Source of the DNA: Bin87 sp965116565 | Lineage (GTDB): Bacteria > Chloroflexota > Dehalococcoidia > Lucifugimonadales > UBA3495 | Length of the DNA: 64,000 nucleotides | Direction of reading: 5' to 3' | Assembly (NCBI GenBank): GCA_965116565.1 | Contig: OZ220699.1 | Span: 496,001 to 560,000 of the forward strand | Part shown: positions 41,865 to 49,425 of the stretch, piece by piece | Numbering within the stretch: the first letter of the stretch is position 1 | Layout: each line of letters starts with the position of its first letter | Program-made: the position numbers and the translations under genes | Notes under the pieces: generated by a model | What the model was told of the DNA's origin: nothing | Seen by the model: only the letters and a program-made list of their open reading frames with translations | The model's database searches: none

Positions 41865-43436
41865 TCAAACGCCGGCTTTGATGAACTCGGCCACGCGCTC
41901 GCCGATCATTATCGTGGTGGCGTTGGTGTTGGCGCGGATGACGTCGGGCATCACCGAGGCGTCGGCGACCCGCAACCCCTGCACCCCGTGGACCTGGCCG
42001 TGCTGGTTGACCACGGCCATGGGGTCGCTGTCGGGACCCATCTTGCAGGTGCCGGCGATGTGGTGCTGGGTGTAGGCGTTGCGCAGGATCCAGGCGTCCA
42101 GCGCGTCGTCGCTGACCAGGTCGGCGTCCACCGGGTTGAGCCGCTCGACGATGAACTCTTTGAATGGGGACTCCTGTGCAATCTCCAGGGCCTTGCGGAT
42201 GGCCTGGCGCATGCGCTGGCGGTCGTAGGGGTCGCTGAATAGCTGGTAGTCCAGGTCGGGCTGCACGGCGGGGTCGGTGGACTGGAGCGAGAGTCGGCCG
42301 AAGCCCACGGCGTTCTGCAGGCCGACGCTGAGTCCGAAGTGGAAGCCCTCGCCGTCGTAGGACACGCTGGCCGGCCGGTGCTCGCTGGTCATCAGCGTGG
42401 GCGTGATCTGGAAGTCGGCTTTGGTCGGCGAATCGTCGGCGCTCCAGCGCAGGCCCACCTGGATGTTGGGCGCGAAGGTGTCGGGCTCCTCGCCCTCGCC
42501 GCGGAACAGGATATACGCGGCGGGATGGTCGCGGAAGTTCATGCCCACGCCGGGAAGCTCGTGGTTGACGGGGATTCCCATCTCGCGCAGGTGGTCGGCC
42601 GGCCCGATGCCCGACAGCAGCAGGATCTGGGCGGAGCCGATGGTGCCGCTGCACAGCACGATCTCGTTGCCCTCGACGGTGAAGATCTCGCCGCCGCTCT
42701 CGACCTCGACGCCTACCGCTCGTGGTGAGCCTGTCGAACCATCGCCATCGAGGATCACACGGCGGGCGTGGATGTTGCCGCGCACGGTGAGGTTCAGGCG
42801 ATGGCGGGCGGTGTTGAGGAAGGTGAGCGAGGTGCTCATGCGCACGCCGTCGATGTTGTTCATGGGGCGCGGCGAGATGGCGGTTTCGCAGTCCGGCGCG
42901 TTCTGGTCGGGGTGCTCGGGGATGCCCAGGGCGATGCAGGCATCGTAGAAGGCGGTGTTGAAGGGCAGCCAGTCGTCGCGCCTGGGGCGGCGCACGGGCA
43001 GCGGCCCCTCGGAGCCGTGGAAGTCGTCGCCGCCGAAGTCCCAGTCGTTCTCCAGCTTGCGGAAGAAGGGCAGGCAGTCGGTGAACTTCCACTCGTCGTT
43101 GCCCCACTCGGCCCACAGGTCGTAGTCCTCGGGGATGCCGCGAAACACCACCTGGCCGTTGATGGACGACGAGCCGCCCATGGCCTTGCCGCGCGGGATG
43201 ACCATGAGTTCGTCCTGCGACGGGTTGGCGCGGCCGCGCAGGTCCCAGCTGTGGGGGCCGTAGGCGGAGAGCCAGGTGTTGTTGCCCTGCTTGAGGTCCT
43301 GGGGCAGATGCTCAAAGTCGGGATAATCGGGCCCGGCCTCCAGCAGGATGACCGACTTGTCGGTCTGCTCGGACAGCCGCGTGGCCATCACACAACCGGC
43401 GGAACCGCCGCCAACCACGATGTAGTCATACTTCAT
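41865..43436 (-). CDS. GMC-family oxidoreductase (choline dehydrogenase-like)
   Basis: 523 residues. It starts MKYDYIVVGGGSAGCVMATRLSE, the FAD-binding fold, followed by RGKAMGGSSSINGQVVFRG (GMC motif 1), GTIGSAQILLLSGIGPADHL (motif 2) and the C-terminal HHIAGTCKMGPD...VVNQHGQVHGVQGLRVADASVMP, including the catalytic His. Such enzymes oxidise alcohols, for example choline or polyethylene-glycol-type substrates. A REP-like repeat is incorporated in frame, coding GDGSTGSPRAV (42716-42742). Confidence 0.9.
   Translation of the reverse strand: MKYDYIVVGGGSAGCVMATRLSEQTDKSVILLEAGPDYPDFEHLPQDLKQGNNTWLSAYGPHSWDLRGRANPSQDELMVIPRGKAMGGSSSINGQVVFRGIPEDYDLWAEWGNDEWKFTDCLPFFRKLENDWDFGGDDFHGSEGPLPVRRPRRDDWLPFNTAFYDACIALGIPEHPDQNAPDCETAISPRPMNNIDGVRMSTSLTFLNTARHRLNLTVRGNIHARRVILDGDGSTGSPRAVGVEVESGGEIFTVEGNEIVLCSGTIGSAQILLLSGIGPADHLREMGIPVNHELPGVGMNFRDHPAAYILFRGEGEEPDTFAPNIQVGLRWSADDSPTKADFQITPTLMTSEHRPASVSYDGEGFHFGLSVGLQNAVGFGRLSLQSTDPAVQPDLDYQLFSDPYDRQRMRQAIRKALEIAQESPFKEFIVERLNPVDADLVSDDALDAWILRNAYTQHHIAGTCKMGPDSDPMAVVNQHGQVHGVQGLRVADASVMPDVIRANTNATTIMIGERVAEFIKAGV
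42716..42742 (+). repeat. REP-like dispersed repeat inside the GMC oxidoreductase gene
   Basis: Matches 8896-8922 at 25 of 27 positions. It sits in frame within the coding region and adds about nine residues in a loop. Confidence 0.75.
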
Positions 43437-43735
43437 AACGGGAGACGCTCCTGTGCGGGGATGGGTACGGCGGGGATTTTAGCATGGGGAATTGGGATGA
43501 TTGATACACCAAGGATGTGGTTGATAAGACGTGCGGCCATCGCGACGCTTGCGGGTACGTCTTAACGCCAGTTGGCGGGATCAGCCTGAAGACAAAGTTA
43601 CCCTCTCTCAATGTCAAGTAATCACACGCTCTTTGGGGAACGCAGTATAATCGCATCTTCGTCCACATCGTGCCAATTGAGGATTGGTGAACACTGGGGA
43701 TATACGCTAGTAGCGCACAGAGGGTAAAGCGTCAG
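43437..43735. other. Intergenic region between divergent genes
   Basis: About 300 bases. A TATAAT at 43646-43651 could serve the gene at 43736. The GMC gene leader lies on the other strand. No coding region is supported. Confidence 0.45.
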
Positions 43736-44527
43736 ATGATGCGGTTCCTAAGGCCCGGGGCATATCGGGCGACCAACGTGATCCTGGCCGGGTTTATTCT
43801 CATCTTGTCCACGGTGTCCTGCGTTGGCGAGAGCACCGCGGGTGTTGATCCAAATCTCAGCGAATCAGTTTCGCGTCATGTGCATTTAGAGGCACCAAAA
43901 AGCCGCTGGGACCTGGCGCGGGACGCAGCCATCGCCGGGCAGGCTATGGCAACGATCATCGCGATCGGTTTGGGCGGTGTATTTGCCTGGCGACGTGGTT
44001 ATCTTTTTCGCACAGGGCAACCGTACATAACAATCGCACACGAGATTACGCATCGGCGCGTTAGTGACGGGTATGTCCAACTGGAATTGACGGCGACCGT
44101 TCACAACCCGTCGCGGGTCAAAGTTGAGCTCCGGGACGCTCTATTCATCGTCCAGCAATTGGCTCCTGCGAGCGACGACTATGTTACCGACCTGTACCGC
44201 CGGGCGTTCGGCGAGCACGAACCCAGGCAGTACCGACCCTTGGCATGGGAGTATCTGGATGAAATCCCCCGCGTCTGGAACAAAGATGAACTGCTCGTCG
44301 AGCCAGGGGCGTCAGTAGCCGTCGCTTTCGAGTATGTACTGTCCGTTGAGATTCACTCGGTATCTATAACCACTCATTTCTATAACACGAAGGTAATGGG
44401 AAAAATACCCGCTGGTACAAATCCACGCGACGCGGAAAACAGGAAACATTTCGGGATGTGGGCGGCATCCGGAACCAAAGGCTGGAATCGCACCACTACC
44501 TACGATATACTCAGAGAAGAACTTTAG
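43736..44527 (+). CDS. Hypothetical membrane-anchored protein, 263 aa
   Basis: Begins MMRFLRPGAYRATNVILAGFILILSTVSCVG, a signal or anchor helix with a possible lipobox-like Cys29, then a short loop and a second hydrophobic helix (MATIIAIGLGGVFAW, ~70-85). The remaining ~175 residues are a soluble, beta-rich domain (YVQLELTATVHNPSRVKVELRDALFIVQQL). I do not recognise the family. Lower GC than its neighbours. A small gene follows closely. Confidence 0.6.
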   Translation: MMRFLRPGAYRATNVILAGFILILSTVSCVGESTAGVDPNLSESVSRHVHLEAPKSRWDLARDAAIAGQAMATIIAIGLGGVFAWRRGYLFRTGQPYITIAHEITHRRVSDGYVQLELTATVHNPSRVKVELRDALFIVQQLAPASDDYVTDLYRRAFGEHEPRQYRPLAWEYLDEIPRVWNKDELLVEPGASVAVAFEYVLSVEIHSVSITTHFYNTKVMGKIPAGTNPRDAENRKHFGMWAASGTKGWNRTTTYDILREEL

Positions 44528-44540
44528 ACGGTTAGTAGCG

Positions 44541-44723
44541 ATGTTCTTTTTCTTCTTTTTCGGTGCGAAAGGCACCAAAGAACTGCGCGGGGCACAGGAG
44601 CCGAAAGTCCCGCCCGCTGTAAGTGATTTCGGGGGCGGTCCACCGGGCTATAAACTGCTGACTAAGGACCTTCTCGACAAGCGCGATGCGCTGGAAGAAG
44701 CGGCCGGTCAATCGGAAAAATAG
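44541..44723 (+). CDS. Small protein with N-terminal Phe run
   Basis: 60 residues. It begins MFFFFFFGAKGTKELRG, then PPAVSDFGGGPPGYKLLTKDLLDKRDALEEAAG, a proline/glycine linker and a helix. It starts 13 bases after the previous stop, so an operon partner is possible. The Phe run could be a membrane-active tip. Function unknown and coding status only moderately supported. Confidence 0.4.
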   Translation: MFFFFFFGAKGTKELRGAQEPKVPPAVSDFGGGPPGYKLLTKDLLDKRDALEEAAGQSEK

Positions 44724-44739
44724 CGGTTGGCACTCAGCT

Positions 44740-45444
44740 TCACCCTTCGCACGCCGCCCGCGCCCGCGCGAACACCGCGTCCAGCATATCCAGCGTGAGC
44801 CGGCCGGTTTGGGTGTTCTGCTGGCTGGGGTGGTAGCTGGCGATGAGGATGGGGCCGCCGTCGGGTAGTTCGGTGGCGACGTTGTGGCCGAAGGGCGGTT
44901 TGCGCTCGGGCGGAGTGCGTCCGGCGGCGGCGTAGGCCCGCAGGAAGGCGTCGAAGGCGATGCGACCCAGGGCGACCACGGCGCGGAGGTCGGTGAGCAG
45001 TTGGATCTCCCGGGTGATGTAGGGACGGCAGGCGGTCAGCTCGTCGGGTCGCAGCTTGTTCTGCGGCGGCGCGCAGCGGGCGGCGGCGGTGATCAGCGCG
45101 CCCTTGAGTTCCAGGCCGTCGCCGGGCCGGATCGATTCGGGCTGGTTGGCGAACCCGGCCCGGTGCAGCGCGCCGAAGAGCCAGTCGCCGCTGCGGTCTC
45201 CCGTGAACATCCGCCCGGTGCGGTTGCCTCCGTGGGCCGCGGGCGCCAGTCCCACCACCAGCAGACGGGCGTCGGGGTCGCCGAACGCGGCCAGGGGACG
45301 GCCCCAGTAGTCCTCATCGCGGTACATCCGACGCTTGACGCGGGCGGTTTCCTCGCGCCACTCGACCAGGCGGGGACACTTGCGGCAGGCTACGACCTGC
45401 TGCTGTATCTCGTCGATGGAGGCGGTCGCAGATATATCAAGCAT
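44740..45444 (-). CDS. Uracil-DNA glycosylase, family 5 (UdgB-like, 4Fe-4S)
   Basis: 234 residues. Cysteines C20-x2-C23 and two later ones (AARCAPP, LTACRPY) give the iron-sulfur cluster of family 4/5 glycosylases. Motif A is GLAPAAHGGNRTGRMFTGDRSGDWL, the family 5 version without the usual Asp/Glu of family 4, and motif B is SYHPSQQNTQTGRLT. The enzyme removes uracil and related lesions from DNA. Convergent with the small gene upstream in map order. Confidence 0.92.
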   Translation of the reverse strand: MLDISATASIDEIQQQVVACRKCPRLVEWREETARVKRRMYRDEDYWGRPLAAFGDPDARLLVVGLAPAAHGGNRTGRMFTGDRSGDWLFGALHRAGFANQPESIRPGDGLELKGALITAAARCAPPQNKLRPDELTACRPYITREIQLLTDLRAVVALGRIAFDAFLRAYAAAGRTPPERKPPFGHNVATELPDGGPILIASYHPSQQNTQTGRLTLDMLDAVFARARAACEG

Positions 45445-45524
45445 GGCAAAGGCCAGCGGCCAGTTTTACCGGGATAAACAGGATGAACGGGATGGACAGG
45501 ATATTTGACAGAGGAAAATGCGTA

Positions 45525-45548
45525 GGGGCGAACAATCATTCGCCCCTG
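45525..45548. repeat. Hairpin repeat AGGGGCGAA...TTCGCCCCT
   Basis: Perfect 9-bp stem around CAATCA, after a run of short GGATAAACAGGATGAACGGG-type repeats (45468-45515). It lies just beyond the stop of the alpha/beta hydrolase gene. Confidence 0.7.
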
Positions 45549-45559
45549 CCGGGGCGCTT

Positions 45560-46435
45560 TTAGCGTTGGAGGAACTTGAGGATTTTCGGGTTGACCTTTT
45601 CCGGGCGCTCCTGGTGCATGAAGTGGCCGGTGCCGGGGATGATGACCTTTTCCAGCCCGCCCTTGAAGTATTCGTACATGCCCGAACTCAGGAAGGACTC
45701 CAGGCGGCGCGGCCGGTCGCGGGTGCCGTGGAGCGCAAGGGTCGGCACGGTGACGGGGCCGGCGCCGATGACGGCCTGGTCGGCGCGCACCTGGTCGTCC
45801 ACCTGCGACGTGTCGTAGCGGGCGCGGTAGTAGCCAAGGGCAGCCTGCACCACGCCGGGCTTGCGGAAGGTGGAGCGGATGCTCTCCAGCGCCTCGGCGG
45901 GTATGTCCCACTCGGGCGAGGCCCAGCGCCACCAACCCTCGACGAAAGCGTAGTCGTTGTGGGCGACGATCTCATCGGCTTCGGGCCGCTGGAAGAAGAA
46001 CCCGTGCCAGGTGCCGCGCAGGTACTCGAACTCCATGCTCAGTTCGCGGTTCACGCGGCCGGAGGCGATGGTCACCAGCTTGATGACCTTTTCCGGCGCG
46101 AGGGCGGTGGCTCCGACGACGGCTCCGGCGCCCCAGTCGTTGCCGATGAGGTAGGCCCGCTCGGCTCCCAGCGCGCCGATGAGTTCCACGGCGTCCCGGG
46201 CCATCAGCGCCGAGTGGTAGCGACCGTCGGCCGGCGCGGAGGTGGGCGCGTAGCCGCGCATGAACGGCGCGACGGCACGGAATCCGGCGGCGGCGAGGTC
46301 GGGCAGCAGGTGTCGGAAGGAGTAAGCGTGGTCGGGGAAACCGTGCAGGCAGATGGCCAGCGGGCCGTCGCCCATTTCCAGGTAGTGGAAATCGATGCCG
46401 TTGGCGTGCACGGAACCGGTGTTGAAATCAGTCAT
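45560..46435 (-). CDS. Alpha/beta hydrolase, epoxide hydrolase/haloalkane dehalogenase type
   Basis: 291 residues from ATG 46435. The oxyanion motif HGFPDHAYSF (31-40), nucleophile Asp100 in GNDWGAG, and His271 in GTGHFMHQERP fit the branch with an Asp nucleophile, which opens epoxides or removes halogens. The HGTRDRP acid segment precedes the base. The frame extends farther upstream but without typical sequence. Substrate unknown. Confidence 0.87.
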   Translation of the reverse strand: MTDFNTGSVHANGIDFHYLEMGDGPLAICLHGFPDHAYSFRHLLPDLAAAGFRAVAPFMRGYAPTSAPADGRYHSALMARDAVELIGALGAERAYLIGNDWGAGAVVGATALAPEKVIKLVTIASGRVNRELSMEFEYLRGTWHGFFFQRPEADEIVAHNDYAFVEGWWRWASPEWDIPAEALESIRSTFRKPGVVQAALGYYRARYDTSQVDDQVRADQAVIGAGPVTVPTLALHGTRDRPRRLESFLSSGMYEYFKGGLEKVIIPGTGHFMHQERPEKVNPKILKFLQR

Positions 46436-46490
46436 GGGGCCTCGCGATAGATTTTTGTTTGGAGTGACGTCTATTTGCTTGGAGCGACGT

Positions 46491-47486
46491 CTAATTGAGA
46501 TCGTAGGACACCTGCAAGCCGACTGACACCTCCACCTCGGGTTCCGAATCGAAGGGCAGCAGAGCTGAGAAGCGATAGGAGGCGTCCCCGCCGCAACGGC
46601 TGGGGGCAGCGCCGAGCCAGCGGTAAGGGTCGTCCTGCAGCGGGTACTCCAGCGCGCCGTTGACTGCACCCCGCACGACTCCCAGGGCGTCGGCCAGATC
46701 GTCGGCGGCTTTCGCGGCGGCGGGCACCGCCTCCCGACGGGCCAGAGAAATCGCCCGGTTGCAGTTTTCGTCCGTCAGGCTGAACCGCACGCCAAACGTC
46801 TCGGAGCGGCGTACGACTTCCTCCACCTGTTCGACAATGGAATCGGCCAAAGCGGCGTATTCGTTCACGTCCATCTCCACCGAAATCACGGCGGGCTCGT
46901 ACCTGCCCAGGTGTTCGAATTCCACGGCTTCCTCGGCCAGACCGATGGATACCAGATTGGCGCGTATCTCCTCGCGGTCCCGGTCGGACAATTGCTCAGG
47001 ACCGGAAGGGCCATAGTCCATCTCCGGAATCACGACCACATAGGCCTCGTCGGCGGCGACGGTAACGGTACCGATGGCGGAGACGGTCAGGCTGCCTGCG
47101 GTAGCGAAGGTCTGGGAAGCGGGCGACAGGTTGAACGCTCCGAAACTTCCCGGGCCCGATGGCGCTGCTACCGAACGGGAGCGCAACAGAACCAAAGACG
47201 CCCCGCCGCCGCTGGGTCGCCGGTCCGACGCGGCGGGCTGGGTGGGCGAGGGCGCGGCTGATGTGGGCATCCGGGTTGGTGCGACCGTCGGGTCCGCTGG
47301 GACGGTCATCGGCGCCGCTGCAACCGTTGGAGAAGCGGTGGCATCTGTTACTGGAGGCGTGGCAAGGTCAACAGGCAGAGCGGAAGGTGTCGGATCGACA
47401 GCTTCCTGACCGCAGGCCATTGCGATCACCATAACGACGAGCATAAGGAGGCCAGCCATTCTCTTACGGCTCGGCAGTCTTTTCAT
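46491..47486 (-). CDS. SIMPL (DUF541) domain lipoprotein
   Basis: 331 residues from ATG 47486, with GAGGTG upstream. The signal MKRLPSRKRMAGLLMLVVMVIAMAC ends in a lipobox, followed by a Thr/Pro/Ala-rich linker (about 26-90). The C-terminal ~200 residues start LTVSAIGTVTVAADEAYVVVIPEM and contain ANLVSIGLAEEAVEF and AISLARREAVPAAAKAADDLADALGV, the SIMPL pattern (BP26/OMP28-like). Such lipoproteins form channel-like or ring assemblies of unclear role on the cell surface. Confidence 0.82.
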   Translation of the reverse strand: MKRLPSRKRMAGLLMLVVMVIAMACGQEAVDPTPSALPVDLATPPVTDATASPTVAAAPMTVPADPTVAPTRMPTSAAPSPTQPAASDRRPSGGGASLVLLRSRSVAAPSGPGSFGAFNLSPASQTFATAGSLTVSAIGTVTVAADEAYVVVIPEMDYGPSGPEQLSDRDREEIRANLVSIGLAEEAVEFEHLGRYEPAVISVEMDVNEYAALADSIVEQVEEVVRRSETFGVRFSLTDENCNRAISLARREAVPAAAKAADDLADALGVVRGAVNGALEYPLQDDPYRWLGAAPSRCGGDASYRFSALLPFDSEPEVEVSVGLQVSYDLN

Positions 47487-47617
47487 AGCACCTCGTGTAT
47501 CCCTGCGAATATGGTTCCCAAGAACCTGCGACCAACCCAGGTTCGTCGCAGGTTCAGTATAGCAACCAGCAGATCGAGGAGCGTCTGTGGCGGCGGGCGC
47601 TCGGCAACGATGGCGGA

Positions 47618-48718
47618 TCAGAATTCGCGTATCTGCGGCAGGACTTCTTTCCCGAAGAGTTCGACCCCGGCCATGACGTCCCTGTGGTTCAGGCCGGGCT
47701 GCTGGAAGGCCAGATCGGCCACGCCGACGCCGCATTTGTCGTGGTATTCACGCAGTTGCTCCGCCACGGTGTCGGGGCTGCCGACGAAGTTGAGCATGCG
47801 GATGGTTCCGCCGGAGCGGGCTCGCGGGGGCGCAGGCGGCGACTGGGCATTGGCCTGGCCGGCGGCGCGGGCGGACTGCACCGCCTGGGACAGCGAGCGG
47901 CCGATGAATGTGCCGGTGCCTCCGCCGGCGGCTTCGACGCGGTCTCTGAGGGCGTGGGCCCTGGCGTCGGTTTCGGCGAGGCAGATGCCGCCCCGGTATA
48001 CGATGTCGTCCGGCCCGGGCTGCCAGCCGGCTTCGTCGCACCACTCCCGGTATTGCCCGACGGTTGCGCTCATATCATCGGGATGATCGTAGGAAACGCC
48101 CAGGCCCAGGCGGTTGGCTGCGGCGTATTTGACGGTATCGGGGCTGCGGGTCGCCACGATGATGGGCGGCAGGGGACGCTGCACGGGCTGGGGCCAGACG
48201 CAAACGGTGCGGTACTGGTAGTGGCGCCCCACCCACGAGAAGGGTTGCGGCTCGGTGAGGGCCTTGAGCACCAGGTCCATGGCCTCTACCAGTCGCTCCC
48301 TGCCCTCGGCGGGGTTGAGGTCGTAGACCTGGTCCTCGCCGGGAGTGCCGCGCATGAAGGCCGCGACGAGCCGGCCGCCGGTCAGGTTGTCGAGCATGCC
48401 GATTTCCTCGGCGGCGCGGATGGGGTTGTTGAGGGGCAGGAGTTGACCCAGCAGGGCGATGCGGGCAGTCTTGCAGCGTTCGGCGACGGCGGCGGCCATC
48501 ACCGCCGGGTTGGGCGTGGTGCGGTTGCCGGAGTAGTGATGCTCGGACAGGCTGATCCAGTCGAACCCGAGGGCCTCGGCCAGTTCACACTCGACCATGC
48601 CCTCCCGGTACGAGCGCTGGGACACCTCGGGATCGTGGTAGGCAGGCGGCACCGGCCAGCCGGCAGGGAACGTGTCCCGGTCCGCGTAGCTCATGCAACC
48701 GAAATAGGACGCCTTCAT
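47618..48718 (-). CDS. LLM-class flavin-dependent oxidoreductase (second member)
   Basis: 366 residues from ATG 48718. CELAEALGFDWISLSEHHYSG opens the luciferase-like barrel, then LLGQLLPLNNPIRAAEEIGMLDNLTGGRLVAAFMRGTPGE, and LPPIIVATRSPDTVKYAA. The C-terminal FVGSPDTVAEQLREYHDKCGVGVADL is the usual flavin-site loop and strand. It is only distantly similar to the family member at 6640. Likely oxidises an organic substrate with reduced flavin or F420. A helix-disrupting Ala/Gly/Pro insert lies at about 285-315. Confidence 0.86.
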   Translation of the reverse strand: MKASYFGCMSYADRDTFPAGWPVPPAYHDPEVSQRSYREGMVECELAEALGFDWISLSEHHYSGNRTTPNPAVMAAAVAERCKTARIALLGQLLPLNNPIRAAEEIGMLDNLTGGRLVAAFMRGTPGEDQVYDLNPAEGRERLVEAMDLVLKALTEPQPFSWVGRHYQYRTVCVWPQPVQRPLPPIIVATRSPDTVKYAAANRLGLGVSYDHPDDMSATVGQYREWCDEAGWQPGPDDIVYRGGICLAETDARAHALRDRVEAAGGGTGTFIGRSLSQAVQSARAAGQANAQSPPAPPRARSGGTIRMLNFVGSPDTVAEQLREYHDKCGVGVADLAFQQPGLNHRDVMAGVELFGKEVLPQIREF

Positions 48719-49425
48719 GGACAAACCTGCCGCGTGGGTGAGTGAGGCCGATGGTAGGCACGGCGACGGGGGTTGTCAACGAAGGCAATGACCGGCGACT
48801 GTTCCGAGTCGGTGGGCGCCCTCATTAAAACCCTGCCGTTCCCGGAAACACGGCAACCCGGACAGCCTGCGCACCGGCAAACGTGAGGACAGCAAGGATT
48901 TCCCGGATACCGGCTTTCGCCGGTACGACGGTCTCATTGCGGGACCGTCGTCTCAAATTTGTACCGCCACGGCCACGGTAGCAAATCCATCCGTTACGGT
49001 AGCGGAGCCATCATGCAATCCACGAACCGGTTTTCATCTCGGGGCGTCAAGTTCCGAGATGCAACTATTTGAAAATCCAGGTATGACACCCGCCCGTTGC
49101 CCATGGTAGCGCCCACGTTCTAACCTACATACGTCAGGTTCCCCAACCGGTACTCGAGAACCGCGCGGGGTCGCCGCATCGCATGCAGCGGCAGCCACCA
49201 ACCAGACGACCCAGCCTTGCCAGCAGGCACCATCCTGGAGGCGGCAGCCTGAACAATATCAACGGGGATGACGCTTATCCCACCACGGATACTTGACGGG
49301 ACGTAACCGCCCTTGCTCCGGCCTTGACATCGATCCCGAAATCTGATTCCATTGGCAGCCACTCAGGTCAGTTACCGTCACACACGCCATTTTTTGGACG
49401 TATACCGTTAGGAGGAGGCCCAAGG
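48719..49425. other. Intergenic region with repeats, no gene seen
   Basis: About 700 bases upstream of the ABC transporter. Contains a hairpin repeat at 48908-48925 (TACCGGC-TTTC-GCCGGTA), a second inverted repeat ACGGTCTC/GGGACCGT near 48928-48948, and the long repeat copy at 49084-49191. No supported coding frame. Confidence 0.6.
49084..49191. repeat. Long dispersed repeat, copy B
   Basis: Same block order as 19241-19346: TGACACCCGCCCGTT, GCGCCCACGTTCTA, CGTCAGGT, CCAACCGGT, CGAGAACCGCGCGGGGTCG, CGCATCGCATGCAG, with scattered differences and a few small gaps. Confidence 0.75.
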
